Positions 1 to 10,031 are shown, counted from the first letter of the stretch. The stretch: DNA of 64,000 nucleotides from Falsiroseomonas oleicola (GCF_019029495.1 NZ_JAERQM010000005.1:186001-250000); one strand, 5' to 3'. Numbers and translations: made by a program. The notes: generated by a model from the sequence alone, not told the origin.

Positions 1-674
1 TTGATGGTGGCCATGCGGCCGGAGGCGGTCTTCAGCACCACCATGGCCGAGTCGATATCGCCGGCCGCGCCGATCTCCGGATCCACCAGGTTGGAGCCGG
101 TGGCGAAGACTTCGGTGGGCTCCTCCCCCAGCATCCAGCGCGCCATGTCGAAGTCGTGGATCGTCATGTCCCGGAACAGCCCGCCCGAGACCTTGATATA
201 GGACACCGGCGGCGGGCCGGGGTCGCGGCTGGTGATGACCACCTGTTCCACCGCGCCGATCGCGCCGGCCTGGATGCGGCGATGCAACTCGGAAAAATCC
301 GGGTCGAAGCGGCGGTTGAAGCCGACCAGCATGGGCACGCCGGCCGCTGCCACCGCTTCCAGGCAGGCATCCACCCGGGCGAGGGACAGGTCGATGGGCT
401 TCTCGCAGAAGATCGCCTTACCGGCGCGGGCGGCGGCGATGATGAGGTCCGCATGGGTGTCGGTGGAGCTGGCGATGATGACCGCGCCCACCTCCGGATC
501 AATCAGCGCCGCCTCGGTGCTGCTGGCCCTGGCGCCGTGGCGCGCGGCCAGGGCCTCGGCGGCGGTGGTGTTCACATCCACCACATGGCGCAGCCGGACG
601 AGGCCGCTGGTGGCGAGGCTATGGGCATGGATGGCGCCGATGCGCCCGGCGCCGAATTGTGCGAAATGCAGCAT
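1..674 (-). CDS. iolG: Inositol 2-dehydrogenase-like oxidoreductase (Gfo/Idh/MocA), partial
   Basis: This gene reads leftward from an ATG at 672-674 and runs off the left edge, so only about 224 N-terminal residues are visible. They begin MLHFAQFGAGRIG, a Rossmann GxGxxG NAD(P)-binding motif, and include the EKP motif (FCEKPIDL) of Gfo/Idh/MocA dehydrogenases, followed by the start of the C-terminal alpha/beta domain (GFNRRFDPDF, then HDFDMARW). The family oxidises sugars or polyols with NAD(P). Divergent placement next to iolD and iolE makes myo-inositol (to 2-keto-myo-inositol) the likely substrate, but other cyclitols or sugars are possible because the family is broad. The 89-bp gap to iolD probably carries both promoters. 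Confidence 0.85.
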   Translation of the reverse strand, partial: MLHFAQFGAGRIGAIHAHSLATSGLVRLRHVVDVNTTAAEALAARHGARASSTEAALIDPEVGAVIIASSTDTHADLIIAAARAGKAIFCEKPIDLSLARVDACLEAVAAAGVPMLVGFNRRFDPDFSELHRRIQAGAIGAVEQVVITSRDPGPPPVSYIKVSGGLFRDMTIHDFDMARWMLGEEPTEVFATGSNLVDPEIGAAGDIDSAMVVLKTASGRMATI

Positions 675-763
675 GGTGTTTCCCGCCGGCCCGCTTGTGG
701 GGCCTGTCATCAAAACGTAACTCTGCCCCGGCTCGCCGCCAATGACGCCCAGGACCTGAATCC

Positions 764-2602
764 ATGGCCACCATACGCCTGACCGCCGCCGAGGCCACCT
801 GGCGCTTCCTGGCCGCCCAGATGACCGAGCTGGAAGGCCGCACGGTGCCGATCTTCGGCGGGGTCTGGGCCATCTTCGGGCACGGCAACGTGGCGGGACT
901 CGGCCCGGCGCTGCAGGACATGGGCAAGTCGCTGCCCGCTTTTCGGGCGCATAACGAGCAGGCCATGGCGCATGCCGCCATCGCCTACGCGAAAACCCAT
1001 GCGCGGCGGCGGATGATGGCCTGCACCACCTCCATCGGGCCGGGCGCGACCAATATGGTCACCGCCGCGGCGCTGGCGCATGTGAACCGCCTGCCGGTCC
1101 TGCTGCTGCCGGGCGACATCTTTGCCAGTCGTCAGCCGGACCCGGTGCTGCAGCAGGTGGAGTGTTTCGGGGATGGCACCGTCTCGGCCAATGACTGCTT
1201 CCGGCCGGTCTCGCGCTATTTCGACCGGATCATGCGGCCGGATCAGCTTCTGGCGGCCCTGCCAGCGGCGCTGAGGGTGCTGACCGACCCGGCGGAATGC
1301 GGCCCGGCCACCATCGCCTTCCCGCAGGATGTGCAGACCGAGGCCTTCGACTGGCCCACGGCGTTCTTCCGCAAGCGCCTGCACCGCCCCCGCGCGCCGG
1401 AACCGGACCGCCAGGAACTGGCCGAGGCGGTGGCGCTGCTGCGCGAGGCGAAGCGCCCGCTGATCCTGGCCGGTGGCGGCGTGAAATATGCCGGTGCCAG
1501 CCAGGCCCTGGCCGATTTCGCCCAGCGCCATGGCGTGCCGGTGGCGGAAACCCAGGCGGGCAAGGGCAGCCTTTCCTGGGACCACCCGCGCAATGCCGGC
1601 GGCATCGGCGTCACCGGCAGCACCGCCGCGAACGGCCTGGCGGAGAAGGCGGATGTCATTCTGGCCATCGGAACCCGGTTGCAGGATTTTTCCACCGGCT
1701 CCCGCGCGCTGTTCGGACAGGCCAGGCTGATCGGGCTGAACGTCGCGGGTTTCGATGCCACGAAGCACGGCGCGCAGCCGCTGATCGCCGATGCCGGCAG
1801 GGGCCTCGCCGCCATCGCCGCCGCGCTGGGGAAGTGGGAGGCGCCGCGCCCCTGGCAGGAACGCGCGGTGACGGCGACCGGTCGCTGGCACCGCGCGGTG
1901 GAGAAAGCCACCGCCCCGCCGAAGCCGCGCGAGGCCGGCCTGCCCTCAGACGCGCAGGTGCTCGGCGCGGTGCAACGGGCCATGCCGGCGGATGGCATCG
2001 TGGTCTGCGCCGCCGGCGGCCTGCCGGGGGAGTTGCACAAGCTGTGGCGCGCCACCGATGCGGCCTCCTACCACCTGGAATACGGCTTCTCCTGCATGGG
2101 CTATGAGATCGCCGGCGGGCTGGGCGCGAAACTGGCGGCGCCGAAGCGGGAGGTGGTGGTGCTGGTCGGTGACGGCAGCTACCTGATGATGAACAGCGAG
2201 ATCGCGACCAGCGTCGCCATGGGCGCCAAGCTGACCATCGTGGTGCTCGACAATCGCGGTTTTGGCTGCATCAGCCGGCTGCAAAAGGGCACGGGCGGCG
2301 CGCCCTTCCTCAACCTGCTGCCGGATACCGCGCCGCGCGTCGATTTCGCGGCACATGCGCGGGCGCTGGGCGCGCAGGCGATGAAGGTCGCGAATGTCGC
2401 GGAACTGGAGGCCGCCCTGTCCAAGGCGCTGGCCGGCAAGCGCACCAACGTGGTGGTGATCGATACGGACCCGGCCACCAGCACGGCCGAGGGCGGCGCC
2501 TGGTGGGAGGTGCCGGTTTCGGCGGCCCCGCGCGGCGCGGCGCAGGAAGCGGCCCGGAAAGACTACGAAACCGCCCTGCGCAAGCGGGGCAGCGGAGCGT
2601 GA
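764..2602 (+). CDS. iolD: 3D-(3,5/4)-trihydroxycyclohexane-1,2-dione acylhydrolase
   Basis: IolD is a thiamine-diphosphate enzyme that opens the cyclitol ring of the dione in myo-inositol degradation, giving 5-deoxyglucuronate. The 612-residue length fits the family. The N-terminal PYR domain has the conserved glutamate in RAHNEQAMAH (Glu65) and the block SIGPGATNM. The C-terminal PP domain has the ThDP/Mg motif GDGSYLMMNSE. The sequence FGGVWAIFGHGNVAGLG near residues 31-47 is characteristic of IolD rather than acetolactate synthase. It is divergent from iolG and is followed after 5 bp by iolE, so these two form an operon. An acetolactate-synthase paralog is the only serious alternative, and the neighbours argue against it. 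Confidence 0.93.
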   Translation: MATIRLTAAEATWRFLAAQMTELEGRTVPIFGGVWAIFGHGNVAGLGPALQDMGKSLPAFRAHNEQAMAHAAIAYAKTHARRRMMACTTSIGPGATNMVTAAALAHVNRLPVLLLPGDIFASRQPDPVLQQVECFGDGTVSANDCFRPVSRYFDRIMRPDQLLAALPAALRVLTDPAECGPATIAFPQDVQTEAFDWPTAFFRKRLHRPRAPEPDRQELAEAVALLREAKRPLILAGGGVKYAGASQALADFAQRHGVPVAETQAGKGSLSWDHPRNAGGIGVTGSTAANGLAEKADVILAIGTRLQDFSTGSRALFGQARLIGLNVAGFDATKHGAQPLIADAGRGLAAIAAALGKWEAPRPWQERAVTATGRWHRAVEKATAPPKPREAGLPSDAQVLGAVQRAMPADGIVVCAAGGLPGELHKLWRATDAASYHLEYGFSCMGYEIAGGLGAKLAAPKREVVVLVGDGSYLMMNSEIATSVAMGAKLTIVVLDNRGFGCISRLQKGTGGAPFLNLLPDTAPRVDFAAHARALGAQAMKVANVAELEAALSKALAGKRTNVVVIDTDPATSTAEGGAWWEVPVSAAPRGAAQEAARKDYETALRKRGSGA

Positions 2603-2607
2603 CACGG

Positions 2608-3471
2608 ATGAAAGTGCGGCTCGGGATCAACCCGCTGACCTGGACGAATGACGACATGCCGGAGCTCGGCGCGGAAACCCCGCTCGAGACCTGCCTTGCG
2701 GAGGCCAAGCTGGCCGGCTTTGCGGGTGTGGAACTCGGCAACAAGTTTCCGCGCGTCGCGGGGCAGCTGAAGCCGATCCTGGAGGCGCATGGGCTGGCGC
2801 TGGTCTCGGGCTGGTATGGCTCCAACCTGCTGGAACGCGACGTGGAGGCCGAGATGGCGGCCGCGGAGCCGCATATCGCGCTGTTGGCGGCGCTGGGCTG
2901 CACCGCCATGGTGCATTGCGAGGTGACGGGCAGCGTGCATGGCGAAAAGCAGACCCCGCTGCATCACCGCCCGGTGCTGACGGATGCGCAATGGGATGTG
3001 CTGCTGCCGCGGCTGGATGAGATGGCGCGGCGGCTACAGGCGCGCGGTATCGCCATGGCCTATCACCACCACATGGGCACGGTGATCGAGGCGGAGTCCG
3101 AGGTGGACCGGCTGATGGCAGGCACGCGGGATGTCGGCCTGCTGCTGGACACCGGCCATCTGACTTTCGCCGGCGGCGACCCGGTCCGCGCTGCGGCGCG
3201 CCACGCGGCGCGGGTGGTGCATGTGCATTGCAAGGATATTCGTGCGGGTGTGATGCAGGACGTGCTGCGGCGGAACCTGTCCTTCCTCGATTCCGTGCTG
3301 GAAGGCGTCTTCACCGTGCCCGGCGATGGCTGCGTCGACTACCCCGCCGTCTTCGCGAACCTGCCCGACTACGAAGGCTGGCTGGTGGTGGAGGCGGAGC
3401 AGGATCCGGCGAAGGCCCACCCGCTGACCTATGCGCGGATGGGCCACGATTACCTGGCCGGGATCACTTGA
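2608..3471 (+). CDS. iolE: Inosose dehydratase (myo-inosose-2 dehydratase)
   Basis: IolE dehydrates 2-keto-myo-inositol to the trihydroxycyclohexane-dione used by IolD. The 287-residue product is an AP-endonuclease-2-like TIM barrel. It starts MKVRLGINPLTWTNDD, typical of IolE, and carries metal-ligand candidates in GVELGNKF, MAYHHHMGT, LLLDTGHL and VHVHCKDI. I chose ATG 2608; an in-frame GTG at 2599 overlapping the iolD stop is possible. The 3' end overlaps the convergent permease gene by 8 bp (3464-3471), leaving no room for a separate terminator. Confidence 0.92.
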   Translation: MKVRLGINPLTWTNDDMPELGAETPLETCLAEAKLAGFAGVELGNKFPRVAGQLKPILEAHGLALVSGWYGSNLLERDVEAEMAAAEPHIALLAALGCTAMVHCEVTGSVHGEKQTPLHHRPVLTDAQWDVLLPRLDEMARRLQARGIAMAYHHHMGTVIEAESEVDRLMAGTRDVGLLLDTGHLTFAGGDPVRAAARHAARVVHVHCKDIRAGVMQDVLRRNLSFLDSVLEGVFTVPGDGCVDYPAVFANLPDYEGWLVVEAEQDPAKAHPLTYARMGHDYLAGIT

Positions 3472-4318
3472 TTCCCGCGCGCATGAAGGACTGCACGAAC
3501 TGACGCTGGAACAGCAGGAAGCCCAGCAGTAGCGGCGCGGAGGTCATCAGCGTCGCCGCGCTGATGATCCCCCAGTCGATGCCCTGGTCGGTGGAGGCAA
3601 AGACCGAAAGCCCCACCGTCAGCGGCCGCGTCTCGACGCTATTGGTGATGACCAGCGGCCAAAGAAAATTGTTCCAGTGGTAGGACACGCTGGTCAGCCC
3701 GTAGGCGAGGTAGGTCGGCTTCGCCAGCGGCACATAGACGCGCAGCAGGATGCCCAGCGTGCCGCACCCTTCCACGCGCGCCGCCTCCTCCAATTCGCGC
3801 GGCACCTGCTTGAAGGTCTGCCGCAACAGGAAAATGCCGAAGGCGCTGGCCATGTAGGGCAGGCCGATGGACAAAATCGTGTCCACCAGGCCGAGCGCCC
3901 GCATCGTGCGGTAGTTCTCCACCAGCAGGATGTCCGGCATGATCATCAGCTGCACGAGCACCAGCCCGAACAACACGCCGCTGCCCCAGAAGGCCGCGCG
4001 GGCAAAGGCGAAGGCGGCCAGCGTGCAGAGCACGAACTGCGCGACCAGCACCATCGTCACGAGGACGAAGGTGTTCAGGAAATACCGGCCGAAGGGCGCC
4101 GCATCCCAGGCCGCGGCGAAGTTCGCGAAGGTCAGCGGCGCGAAGAGCTCGAAGCGCGTTGCGTAGCCCGTCGGGTGGATCGCCGCCCAGAGGGCGTAGA
4201 GCAGCGGCGCCACCCAGACCAATGCCAGCAGCCAGGCCGCCGCCGTTTCCAGCAGCGTGCCGAGGCGGGGCAGGCCAAGGGGAGGGGTAGCGGCCTGGGG
4301 CAGGGTGGTCGCGCTCAT
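3464..4318 (-). CDS. ABC transporter permease, MalG/UgpE type
   Basis: This 284-residue inner-membrane protein belongs to the carbohydrate-uptake-1 (MalG/UgpE) permease family. It has about six hydrophobic segments and a cytoplasmic EAA loop (RELEEAARVEGCGTLGILLRVYVPLAKP) that docks on the ATPase. Its start ATG overlaps the stop of the partner permease by 4 bp (4315-4318), so the two are translationally coupled. It is the last gene of a five-gene minus-strand importer operon beginning with the ATPase at 8967. Substrate cannot be read from the sequence. The adjacent inositol genes suggest a polyol or sugar, while the family also contains glycerol-3-phosphate importers. Confidence 0.9.
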   Translation of the reverse strand: MSATTLPQAATPPLGLPRLGTLLETAAAWLLALVWVAPLLYALWAAIHPTGYATRFELFAPLTFANFAAAWDAAPFGRYFLNTFVLVTMVLVAQFVLCTLAAFAFARAAFWGSGVLFGLVLVQLMIMPDILLVENYRTMRALGLVDTILSIGLPYMASAFGIFLLRQTFKQVPRELEEAARVEGCGTLGILLRVYVPLAKPTYLAYGLTSVSYHWNNFLWPLVITNSVETRPLTVGLSVFASTDQGIDWGIISAATLMTSAPLLLGFLLFQRQFVQSFMRAGIK

Positions 4319-5190
4319 CGGTAGTGCACTCGCTTCGCCGCGAAGATGAATTGCAGCGCCGCGGTCAGCGCCAGGATCAGCAGCAGCACCACGGTCAGCG
4401 CCGCGGCCGTCGCCGTGTCCCAGAAGCGGAAGCCGAGGTCGTAGATCATGGTCAGCAGCAGCGCCGTCGCATTGTCCGGCCCGCCGCGCGTCATGACGAT
4501 GATGTGGTCCACCAGCCGGAAGCCGTTGATGACGGCATTCACCGCGATGAAGAGCGTGGTGGGCCCCAGCAGCGGCAGCGTCACGCGGAAGAAGACGCGG
4601 GCGCGGGAGGCGCCCTCGATGGAAGCCGCCTCATACAGGTTGGGCGGAATCGCCTGAAGGGCCGCGAGGTAGAAGATCATGAAGAAGCCGGCTTCCTTCC
4701 AGACGGCGATCACGATCATCGCGCCCAGCGCGGTCTCCCGCTGCCCGATCCAGTTGGTGGGGCCCCAGCCGAACAGCGCGCGAGTGACCTGGTCCAGCAG
4801 CCCGTAGTCGGGCGTGTAGAAGAACAGCCAGAGGTTCGCCACCGCGATCATCGGCAGCACGGTCGGCGTGAAATAGGCGATGCGCAGCGCGGTGCGGCCG
4901 CGCAGCTTGCCGTTCACCCACATCGCCATCGCCAGCGACAGCCCGATCGAGAGCGGGATGGTGGCGCCGGCATAGATCAGGTTGTTCCACAGCGCCTGCC
5001 AGAAGACCGGGTCCTCGGCCAGCGCCAGATAATTCTCGGCACCGATGAAGCGGGCCGGGCGGTTGGCGCGCGGCGTGGAGAAGAAGGAATGCCACAGCGT
5101 GGCGACGGCCGGGTAGTGCGTGAAGCCGATCAGCAGCACCAGCGCGGGCGTCAGCATCAGCCAGGCGTGGAGCGTGGTGCGGGATGGCAT
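4315..5190 (-). CDS. ABC transporter permease, MalF/UgpA type
   Basis: This 291-residue permease forms the transmembrane pore with the downstream MalG-type subunit. It has six hydrophobic helices (first: LMLTPALVLLIGFTHYPAVA) and the EAA loop LYEAASIEGASRARVFFRVTLP. I prefer the start at 5190 (MPSRTTLHAW), which begins the conserved N-terminus; the open frame extends 10 codons upstream without family resemblance. An 81-bp gap holding a GC-rich hairpin separates it from the binding-protein gene upstream, while the downstream junction is a 4-bp overlap. Confidence 0.9.
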   Translation of the reverse strand: MPSRTTLHAWLMLTPALVLLIGFTHYPAVATLWHSFFSTPRANRPARFIGAENYLALAEDPVFWQALWNNLIYAGATIPLSIGLSLAMAMWVNGKLRGRTALRIAYFTPTVLPMIAVANLWLFFYTPDYGLLDQVTRALFGWGPTNWIGQRETALGAMIVIAVWKEAGFFMIFYLAALQAIPPNLYEAASIEGASRARVFFRVTLPLLGPTTLFIAVNAVINGFRLVDHIIVMTRGGPDNATALLLTMIYDLGFRFWDTATAAALTVVLLLILALTAALQFIFAAKRVHYR

Positions 5191-5212
5191 CAGGCGGCGG
5201 TTTCCTGCGAGG

Positions 5213-5270
5213 CCCCCCACCCAACCCTCCCCCCCAAGTGGGGGAGAGGGCCTAGCGGGTGGGCTGGGTG
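5213..5270. repeat. GC-rich imperfect palindrome between binding protein and permease genes
   Basis: The 81-bp intercistronic gap of the importer operon is nearly filled by a pyrimidine/purine palindrome. A core of CCCTCCCCCCC (5225-5235) faces GGGGGAGAGGG (5240-5250) across AAGT, flanked by CCACCCA on the left and the approximate complement GGGTGGG on the right. It resembles the two longer elements at 32820 and 55540 but is not identical. On the minus transcript it lies after the second binding-protein gene and before the permeases, where a hairpin would favour binding-protein expression. Confidence 0.6.
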
Positions 5271-5271
5271 G

Positions 5272-6552
5272 TCAGGTGCGGCGGAAGGGGCGCAGGGCGC
5301 GGTCGGCTTCGGCCTGGGTGTCGGCCATGGCGCGCTCCGCGGTCTTGCTGCCGGAGAGCAGTGCCTGGAGGTTGTCGTTCAGCGCCTTGTAGATGCGCTG
5401 GCTCTCATAGGTGGAGAGCTCGCCGGTCGCGACCGGGATCTGTTCCTTGGCCACCAGCGCCGCCGGGAATTCCGCGGTGTAGCGGCGCAGGCTCTCGGTC
5501 TCCCAGGCATCCGGGCGGGTCGCCAGGTAGCCGGTCTTCATGCACCAGTCGGCCGCCAGTTCCGGCTGCGCCATGTAGCGGGCGAAGCGCAGCGCCGCCG
5601 CCTGCTCAGCCGGCGTCGCGTTCTTGAACACATAAAAATTGCCGCCGCCCACCACGGTGCGCGGGCCTTCCTTGCCCGGCAGGCCGGCCACGCCGAAGTT
5701 GAAGCGGGCGTTGGTCCGCATGTTGGTCAGGTTGCCGGTGGTGGACCAGATCATCGCCGTCGTCTGGTTCAGGAAGTCCGGCGCCAGCACGCCCCAATCC
5801 GTCGTGCCCTGCGGCGTGATGCGGCTGTCGAAGGCCAGGCCGCGCCAGAAATTCGCGGCCTCGATCGCGCGCGGGTCGTTGAAGTAGGTCTCGGTGCCCG
5901 CATCGTTCATCAGCTTGTGGCCGACCTGGTTGGCCATGGCGCCGAAGGTCCACTGCCCGTTGCCGGCGCTGTTGGACATCTTCACGCCCCACTTGCCGTC
6001 CTGCGTCAGCTTGCGGCCGGCCTCGATCAGCTGCGCCCAGCTGCGCGGCGGCGCCTCGGGGTCCAGTCCGGCGGCGCGGAACATGTCCTTGTTGTAGTAG
6101 TAGACGGCGGTGGAGCGCTGGAACGGCACGGACCAGGTTTTGCCGCCCGCCTTGCTGTTCGCCATGAAGGCCGGGAAGAAGCCGTCGGTCCAGGCGTTGA
6201 GGTTGCCGGCGCCCTCGATGTCCTCGAAGGGGGCCAGGATGTCCATGTCGCGCAGGTTGTGCAGCTCGGCCGCCAGCAGCACGGAGAAATGCGGGCCCGC
6301 GCCGCCGCGGATGGCGGTGACGGCCTTGGTCAGCGTCTCGCCATAGGAGCCGGCATAGACCGGCGTCACCTTGATGCCGGTCTCGCGCTGGAACGCCTCG
6401 CAATAGCCGTCGATGATGCGCGGAATCGGGCCGCCGACGGCGATCGGGTAGTAGAAGGTCAGCTCGCGCACGGCCTGGGCGCGCACCAGCGCCGGCGTCG
6501 CCAGCAGGCTGGCGCCCGCCAGGAAGGCGGCGCGACGTGTGATCTGCGTCAT
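5272..6552 (-). CDS. ABC transporter extracellular solute-binding protein (copy 1)
   Basis: This 426-residue protein is a family-1 (UgpB/MalE-type) periplasmic binding protein that would capture the substrate for the permease pair downstream. It starts MTQITRRAAFLAG, a twin-arginine-like signal ending near ALVRAQA. Family features include GKTWSVPFQRSTAVYYYNKD, a ligand-lobe segment, and the hinge region STTGNLTNMRTNARFNFGVA. It is clearly a paralog of the binding protein encoded immediately upstream (shared YPIAVGGPI-RIIDGYCE, TTGNLTN-RTNA and LNDNLQA blocks). The open frame extends far upstream, but that part is antisense-like noise; the true start is fixed by the signal peptide and a GGAG Shine-Dalgarno. 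Confidence 0.9.
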   Translation of the reverse strand: MTQITRRAAFLAGASLLATPALVRAQAVRELTFYYPIAVGGPIPRIIDGYCEAFQRETGIKVTPVYAGSYGETLTKAVTAIRGGAGPHFSVLLAAELHNLRDMDILAPFEDIEGAGNLNAWTDGFFPAFMANSKAGGKTWSVPFQRSTAVYYYNKDMFRAAGLDPEAPPRSWAQLIEAGRKLTQDGKWGVKMSNSAGNGQWTFGAMANQVGHKLMNDAGTETYFNDPRAIEAANFWRGLAFDSRITPQGTTDWGVLAPDFLNQTTAMIWSTTGNLTNMRTNARFNFGVAGLPGKEGPRTVVGGGNFYVFKNATPAEQAAALRFARYMAQPELAADWCMKTGYLATRPDAWETESLRRYTAEFPAALVAKEQIPVATGELSTYESQRIYKALNDNLQALLSGSKTAERAMADTQAEADRALRPFRRT

Positions 6553-6569
6553 GGGGAGGAGATCCTTTC

Positions 6570-7853
6570 TCAGCGGTAGCTGCGAAGAATGCGTTCGGCT
6601 TCCGCCTGGGCATCGGCCATGGCGGGGGCGGCCTGCTTGCGGCCGGTGAGCGCGGCCTGGAGGTTGTCGTTCAGCGCCTTGGTCACGCGCTGGTTCTCCT
6701 GCGTCGAAAGCTCGGCCACGGCGAATTCCAGCTGGTCGCGGGCGACGGCGGCGGGCGGGAAGCCGGCGACATGGGCGCGCATCACCGGCGTCTCGAAGGC
6801 GGCGGGCGTCACCGCCACGTAGCCGGTGTCGATGCCCCATTGCGCGGCGCGTTCCGGCGTCGTCAGAAACTTCGCGAACTTCACCGCGCCCTCGCGCTGC
6901 GCGGGGCTCGCCGACTTGAACAGATACAGGTTGCCGCCGCCGGTCGGGCTGCCACGACGCTTGCCGGCGGGCAGCATGCCGACGCCGAAGGGGAAGGGGG
7001 CGTTGGTACGGACATTCGTCAGGTTGCCTGTCGTCGTCCACATCATCGCCACCTTGCGCTCGAAGAAGTCGCGCGGCGTCGTGCCCCATTCGACGATGCC
7101 CGCGGGATGCACGCGGTGCTTCATCGACAGGTCCATCCAGTATTGCAGCGCCTCCGCCACCTTCGGGTCGTTGTAGAAAGTGCGGTTGCCCTCGGGGTTC
7201 ATCAGGCGGACGTCGTTCTGCGTCGTCAGGCACTGGAACAGCCAATAGGGGAAGCCGGAGGAGGGAATCTGCATGCCCCACTGCGTGGTGGCATCACCCT
7301 GGCGCCTGGTCAGCTTCTGGGCGAATTCGATCTGCTGCGCCCAGTCGCTGGGCGGCACTTCGGGGTTCAGCCCGGCATCCCGGAAAGCGTCCTTGTTCCA
7401 GTACATCACGACGGTGGAGCGCTGGAAGGGAATGCCCCAGGTCTTGCCGGCGGTCTGGCTGTTTTCCATGAAGCCCGGATAGAAGCCGTCGAGCCAGGCC
7501 TTCTCCACGCCCGGAAGCCCTTCCCAGGGCAGCACCGCGTCTTCGCCGATGAGGGTAAAGATGTCGGCGGCGAGCAGGCAGGCCATGTGCGGCGCATCAC
7601 CGCCGCGCATCGCCGTCAGCGTTTTTGTCAATGTGTCCTGGTAGCTGCCCGCATAGATCGGCTTCACCCGAAAGCCGGCGTTCTCGCGGGCGAAATCCTC
7701 GCAATAGCCGTCGATGATGCGGGTGATCGGGCCACCCACGGCGATCGGGTAGTTGAACACGATCTCGACGGGCGACTGCGCGCGCAAAGCGGGCGCGGCG
7801 AGCAGCGGGGCGGCGGCCAGGCTGCCAAGGGCCAGGCGGCGGGTGATGGTCAT
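6570..7853 (-). CDS. ABC transporter extracellular solute-binding protein (copy 2)
   Basis: This second periplasmic binding protein (427 residues) starts MTITRRLALGSLAAAPLL, a signal peptide with a twin-arginine-like TRR, cleaved near ALRAQS. It shares the NYPIAVGGPITRIIDGYCE block, the FQRST-V-YWNKDAF segment and the TTGNLTNVRTNA segment with the next gene, from which it is separated by 17 bp. Two tandem binding proteins behind one ATPase and one permease pair suggest duplication with possible substrate divergence. An upstream ATG at 7877 is in frame but adds only unconserved residues. It follows the ATPase stop by 16 bp. Confidence 0.9.
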   Translation of the reverse strand: MTITRRLALGSLAAAPLLAAPALRAQSPVEIVFNYPIAVGGPITRIIDGYCEDFARENAGFRVKPIYAGSYQDTLTKTLTAMRGGDAPHMACLLAADIFTLIGEDAVLPWEGLPGVEKAWLDGFYPGFMENSQTAGKTWGIPFQRSTVVMYWNKDAFRDAGLNPEVPPSDWAQQIEFAQKLTRRQGDATTQWGMQIPSSGFPYWLFQCLTTQNDVRLMNPEGNRTFYNDPKVAEALQYWMDLSMKHRVHPAGIVEWGTTPRDFFERKVAMMWTTTGNLTNVRTNAPFPFGVGMLPAGKRRGSPTGGGNLYLFKSASPAQREGAVKFAKFLTTPERAAQWGIDTGYVAVTPAAFETPVMRAHVAGFPPAAVARDQLEFAVAELSTQENQRVTKALNDNLQAALTGRKQAAPAMADAQAEAERILRSYR

Positions 7854-7869
7854 GCAGGAGACTCCTGTT

Positions 7870-8967
<1,098 letters not shown>

Positions 8968-9037
8968 GGGCGGCGTTTAGCCGCGCCCCGCGACGTGCCG
9001 ATGACGGTGGCGTTGCGTTTGCGTGACACGGGACGGC

Positions 9038-9904
9038 TCAGCGCCCCGCGCGCGCCTCCTCCAGCAGCCAGTCGCGGAAGGCCTCGCCGCCACCGCGTGG
9101 CGGGCCGGGGGGCAGCAGCAGCCAGTAATGGTCGCCGGTCGCGGCGGAGACCGGGGAAAGGCGCCGCAGCCGGCGGCGGCGCACCTCCTCCTCCACGAAG
9201 TCCGGCGTGCAGATCACCACGCCCAGCCCCTCCAGCGCCGCCTGGATCGCCAGCGAGGTGCTCTCGAACAGCAAGGGCGGCGCGGCGGGCGGGGCGAGGC
9301 CGGCGGCGGCGCACCAGCTTCCCCAGTCGCGCGGCCGCACCCGGCTGCCGAGCCAGGTCAGGCGGTCCAGCCCCTGGCGCGCGGCGGCGGGGGCGGCGAA
9401 GGGGGCCACATGCACCGCCTGCAACCGCACCGCGCCGCGCACGGGCGGCGTGCCGGCGGGTGCGGTGCGGATCGCGGCGTCCAGCCCCTCCCGCGCGAAG
9501 TCCACGGCGGGGCTGGTGGAGGTCACCACCTCCACCTCCAGCCCCTCATGCCGGGCGCGGAAGCGGGGCAGGCGGGGGATCAGCCAGCGCATCGCCCAGG
9601 TGGTATAGGCGCGGATGCGCAGCGGCGCGGCGGCGGTGCCGCGCAATTCCAGCGTGGCGGCGGCGATGCCGGCGAAGGCCTGCTGCAGCGCGGCGGCATA
9701 GCGCAGGCCGTCCTCCGTCAGGCGCAGCGCATTGGCGCCGCGATGCACCAGCGTCACGCCCAGCGCCGCCTCCAATTCCCGGATGCGCCGGCTGATGGCG
9801 GGCTGGGTCAGGTTCAGCCGGGCGCCGGCGGCGGTCAGGCTGCCGGTCTCCGCCACCAGGGCGAAGGTGCGCAGCGCGGCGAGGGGGGGCATGGGGTCCG
9901 GCAT
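9038..9904 (-). CDS. LysR-family transcriptional regulator (GcvA-like)
   Basis: This 288-residue protein has an N-terminal winged helix-turn-helix (LAALRTFALVAETGSLTAAG, then LTQPAISRRIRELEAALG) and a C-terminal periplasmic-binding-protein-like effector domain. The DNA-binding part and the segment AYTTWAMRWLIPRLPRF resemble GcvA-type LysR proteins. It is divergent from the TctC-type receptor gene across 127 bp, the classic arrangement for a regulator of that neighbour and of its enoyl-CoA hydratase/acyl-CoA synthetase operon. The inducer is unknown; an imported carboxylate is a reasonable guess. Confidence 0.9.
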   Translation of the reverse strand: MPDPMPPLAALRTFALVAETGSLTAAGARLNLTQPAISRRIRELEAALGVTLVHRGANALRLTEDGLRYAAALQQAFAGIAAATLELRGTAAAPLRIRAYTTWAMRWLIPRLPRFRARHEGLEVEVVTSTSPAVDFAREGLDAAIRTAPAGTPPVRGAVRLQAVHVAPFAAPAAARQGLDRLTWLGSRVRPRDWGSWCAAAGLAPPAAPPLLFESTSLAIQAALEGLGVVICTPDFVEEEVRRRRLRRLSPVSAATGDHYWLLLPPGPPRGGGEAFRDWLLEEARAGR

Positions 9905-10031
9905 TGACCTAGCATAAACTCAGCTTGGGGTAGGGCAAGGATTCCAGGCTGGCATCACCGGCGTGCCCGGGCCAGATACAATTCCAGCGCGGACCCGTCT
10001 GAAGGCCCGCCAACCCTTGGAGGACATATCC

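Noticed and set aside
675-763. Search for an IolR-type operator in the iolG-iolD gap
   Set aside because: No clear dyad was seen; the gap must hold promoters, but nothing specific can be supported.
4324-6579. 751-codon open frame on the plus strand through the ABC importer
   Set aside because: It is antisense to the two permease genes and a binding-protein gene, is extremely rich in Arg, Gln and His, and has no family features. Long antisense frames are expected at this GC content.
9905-10031. Possible LysR box and promoter in the regulator-TctC gap
   Set aside because: A TACAAT at 9977-9982 has no acceptable -35 partner and I found no convincing T-N11-A dyad, so no site is called.
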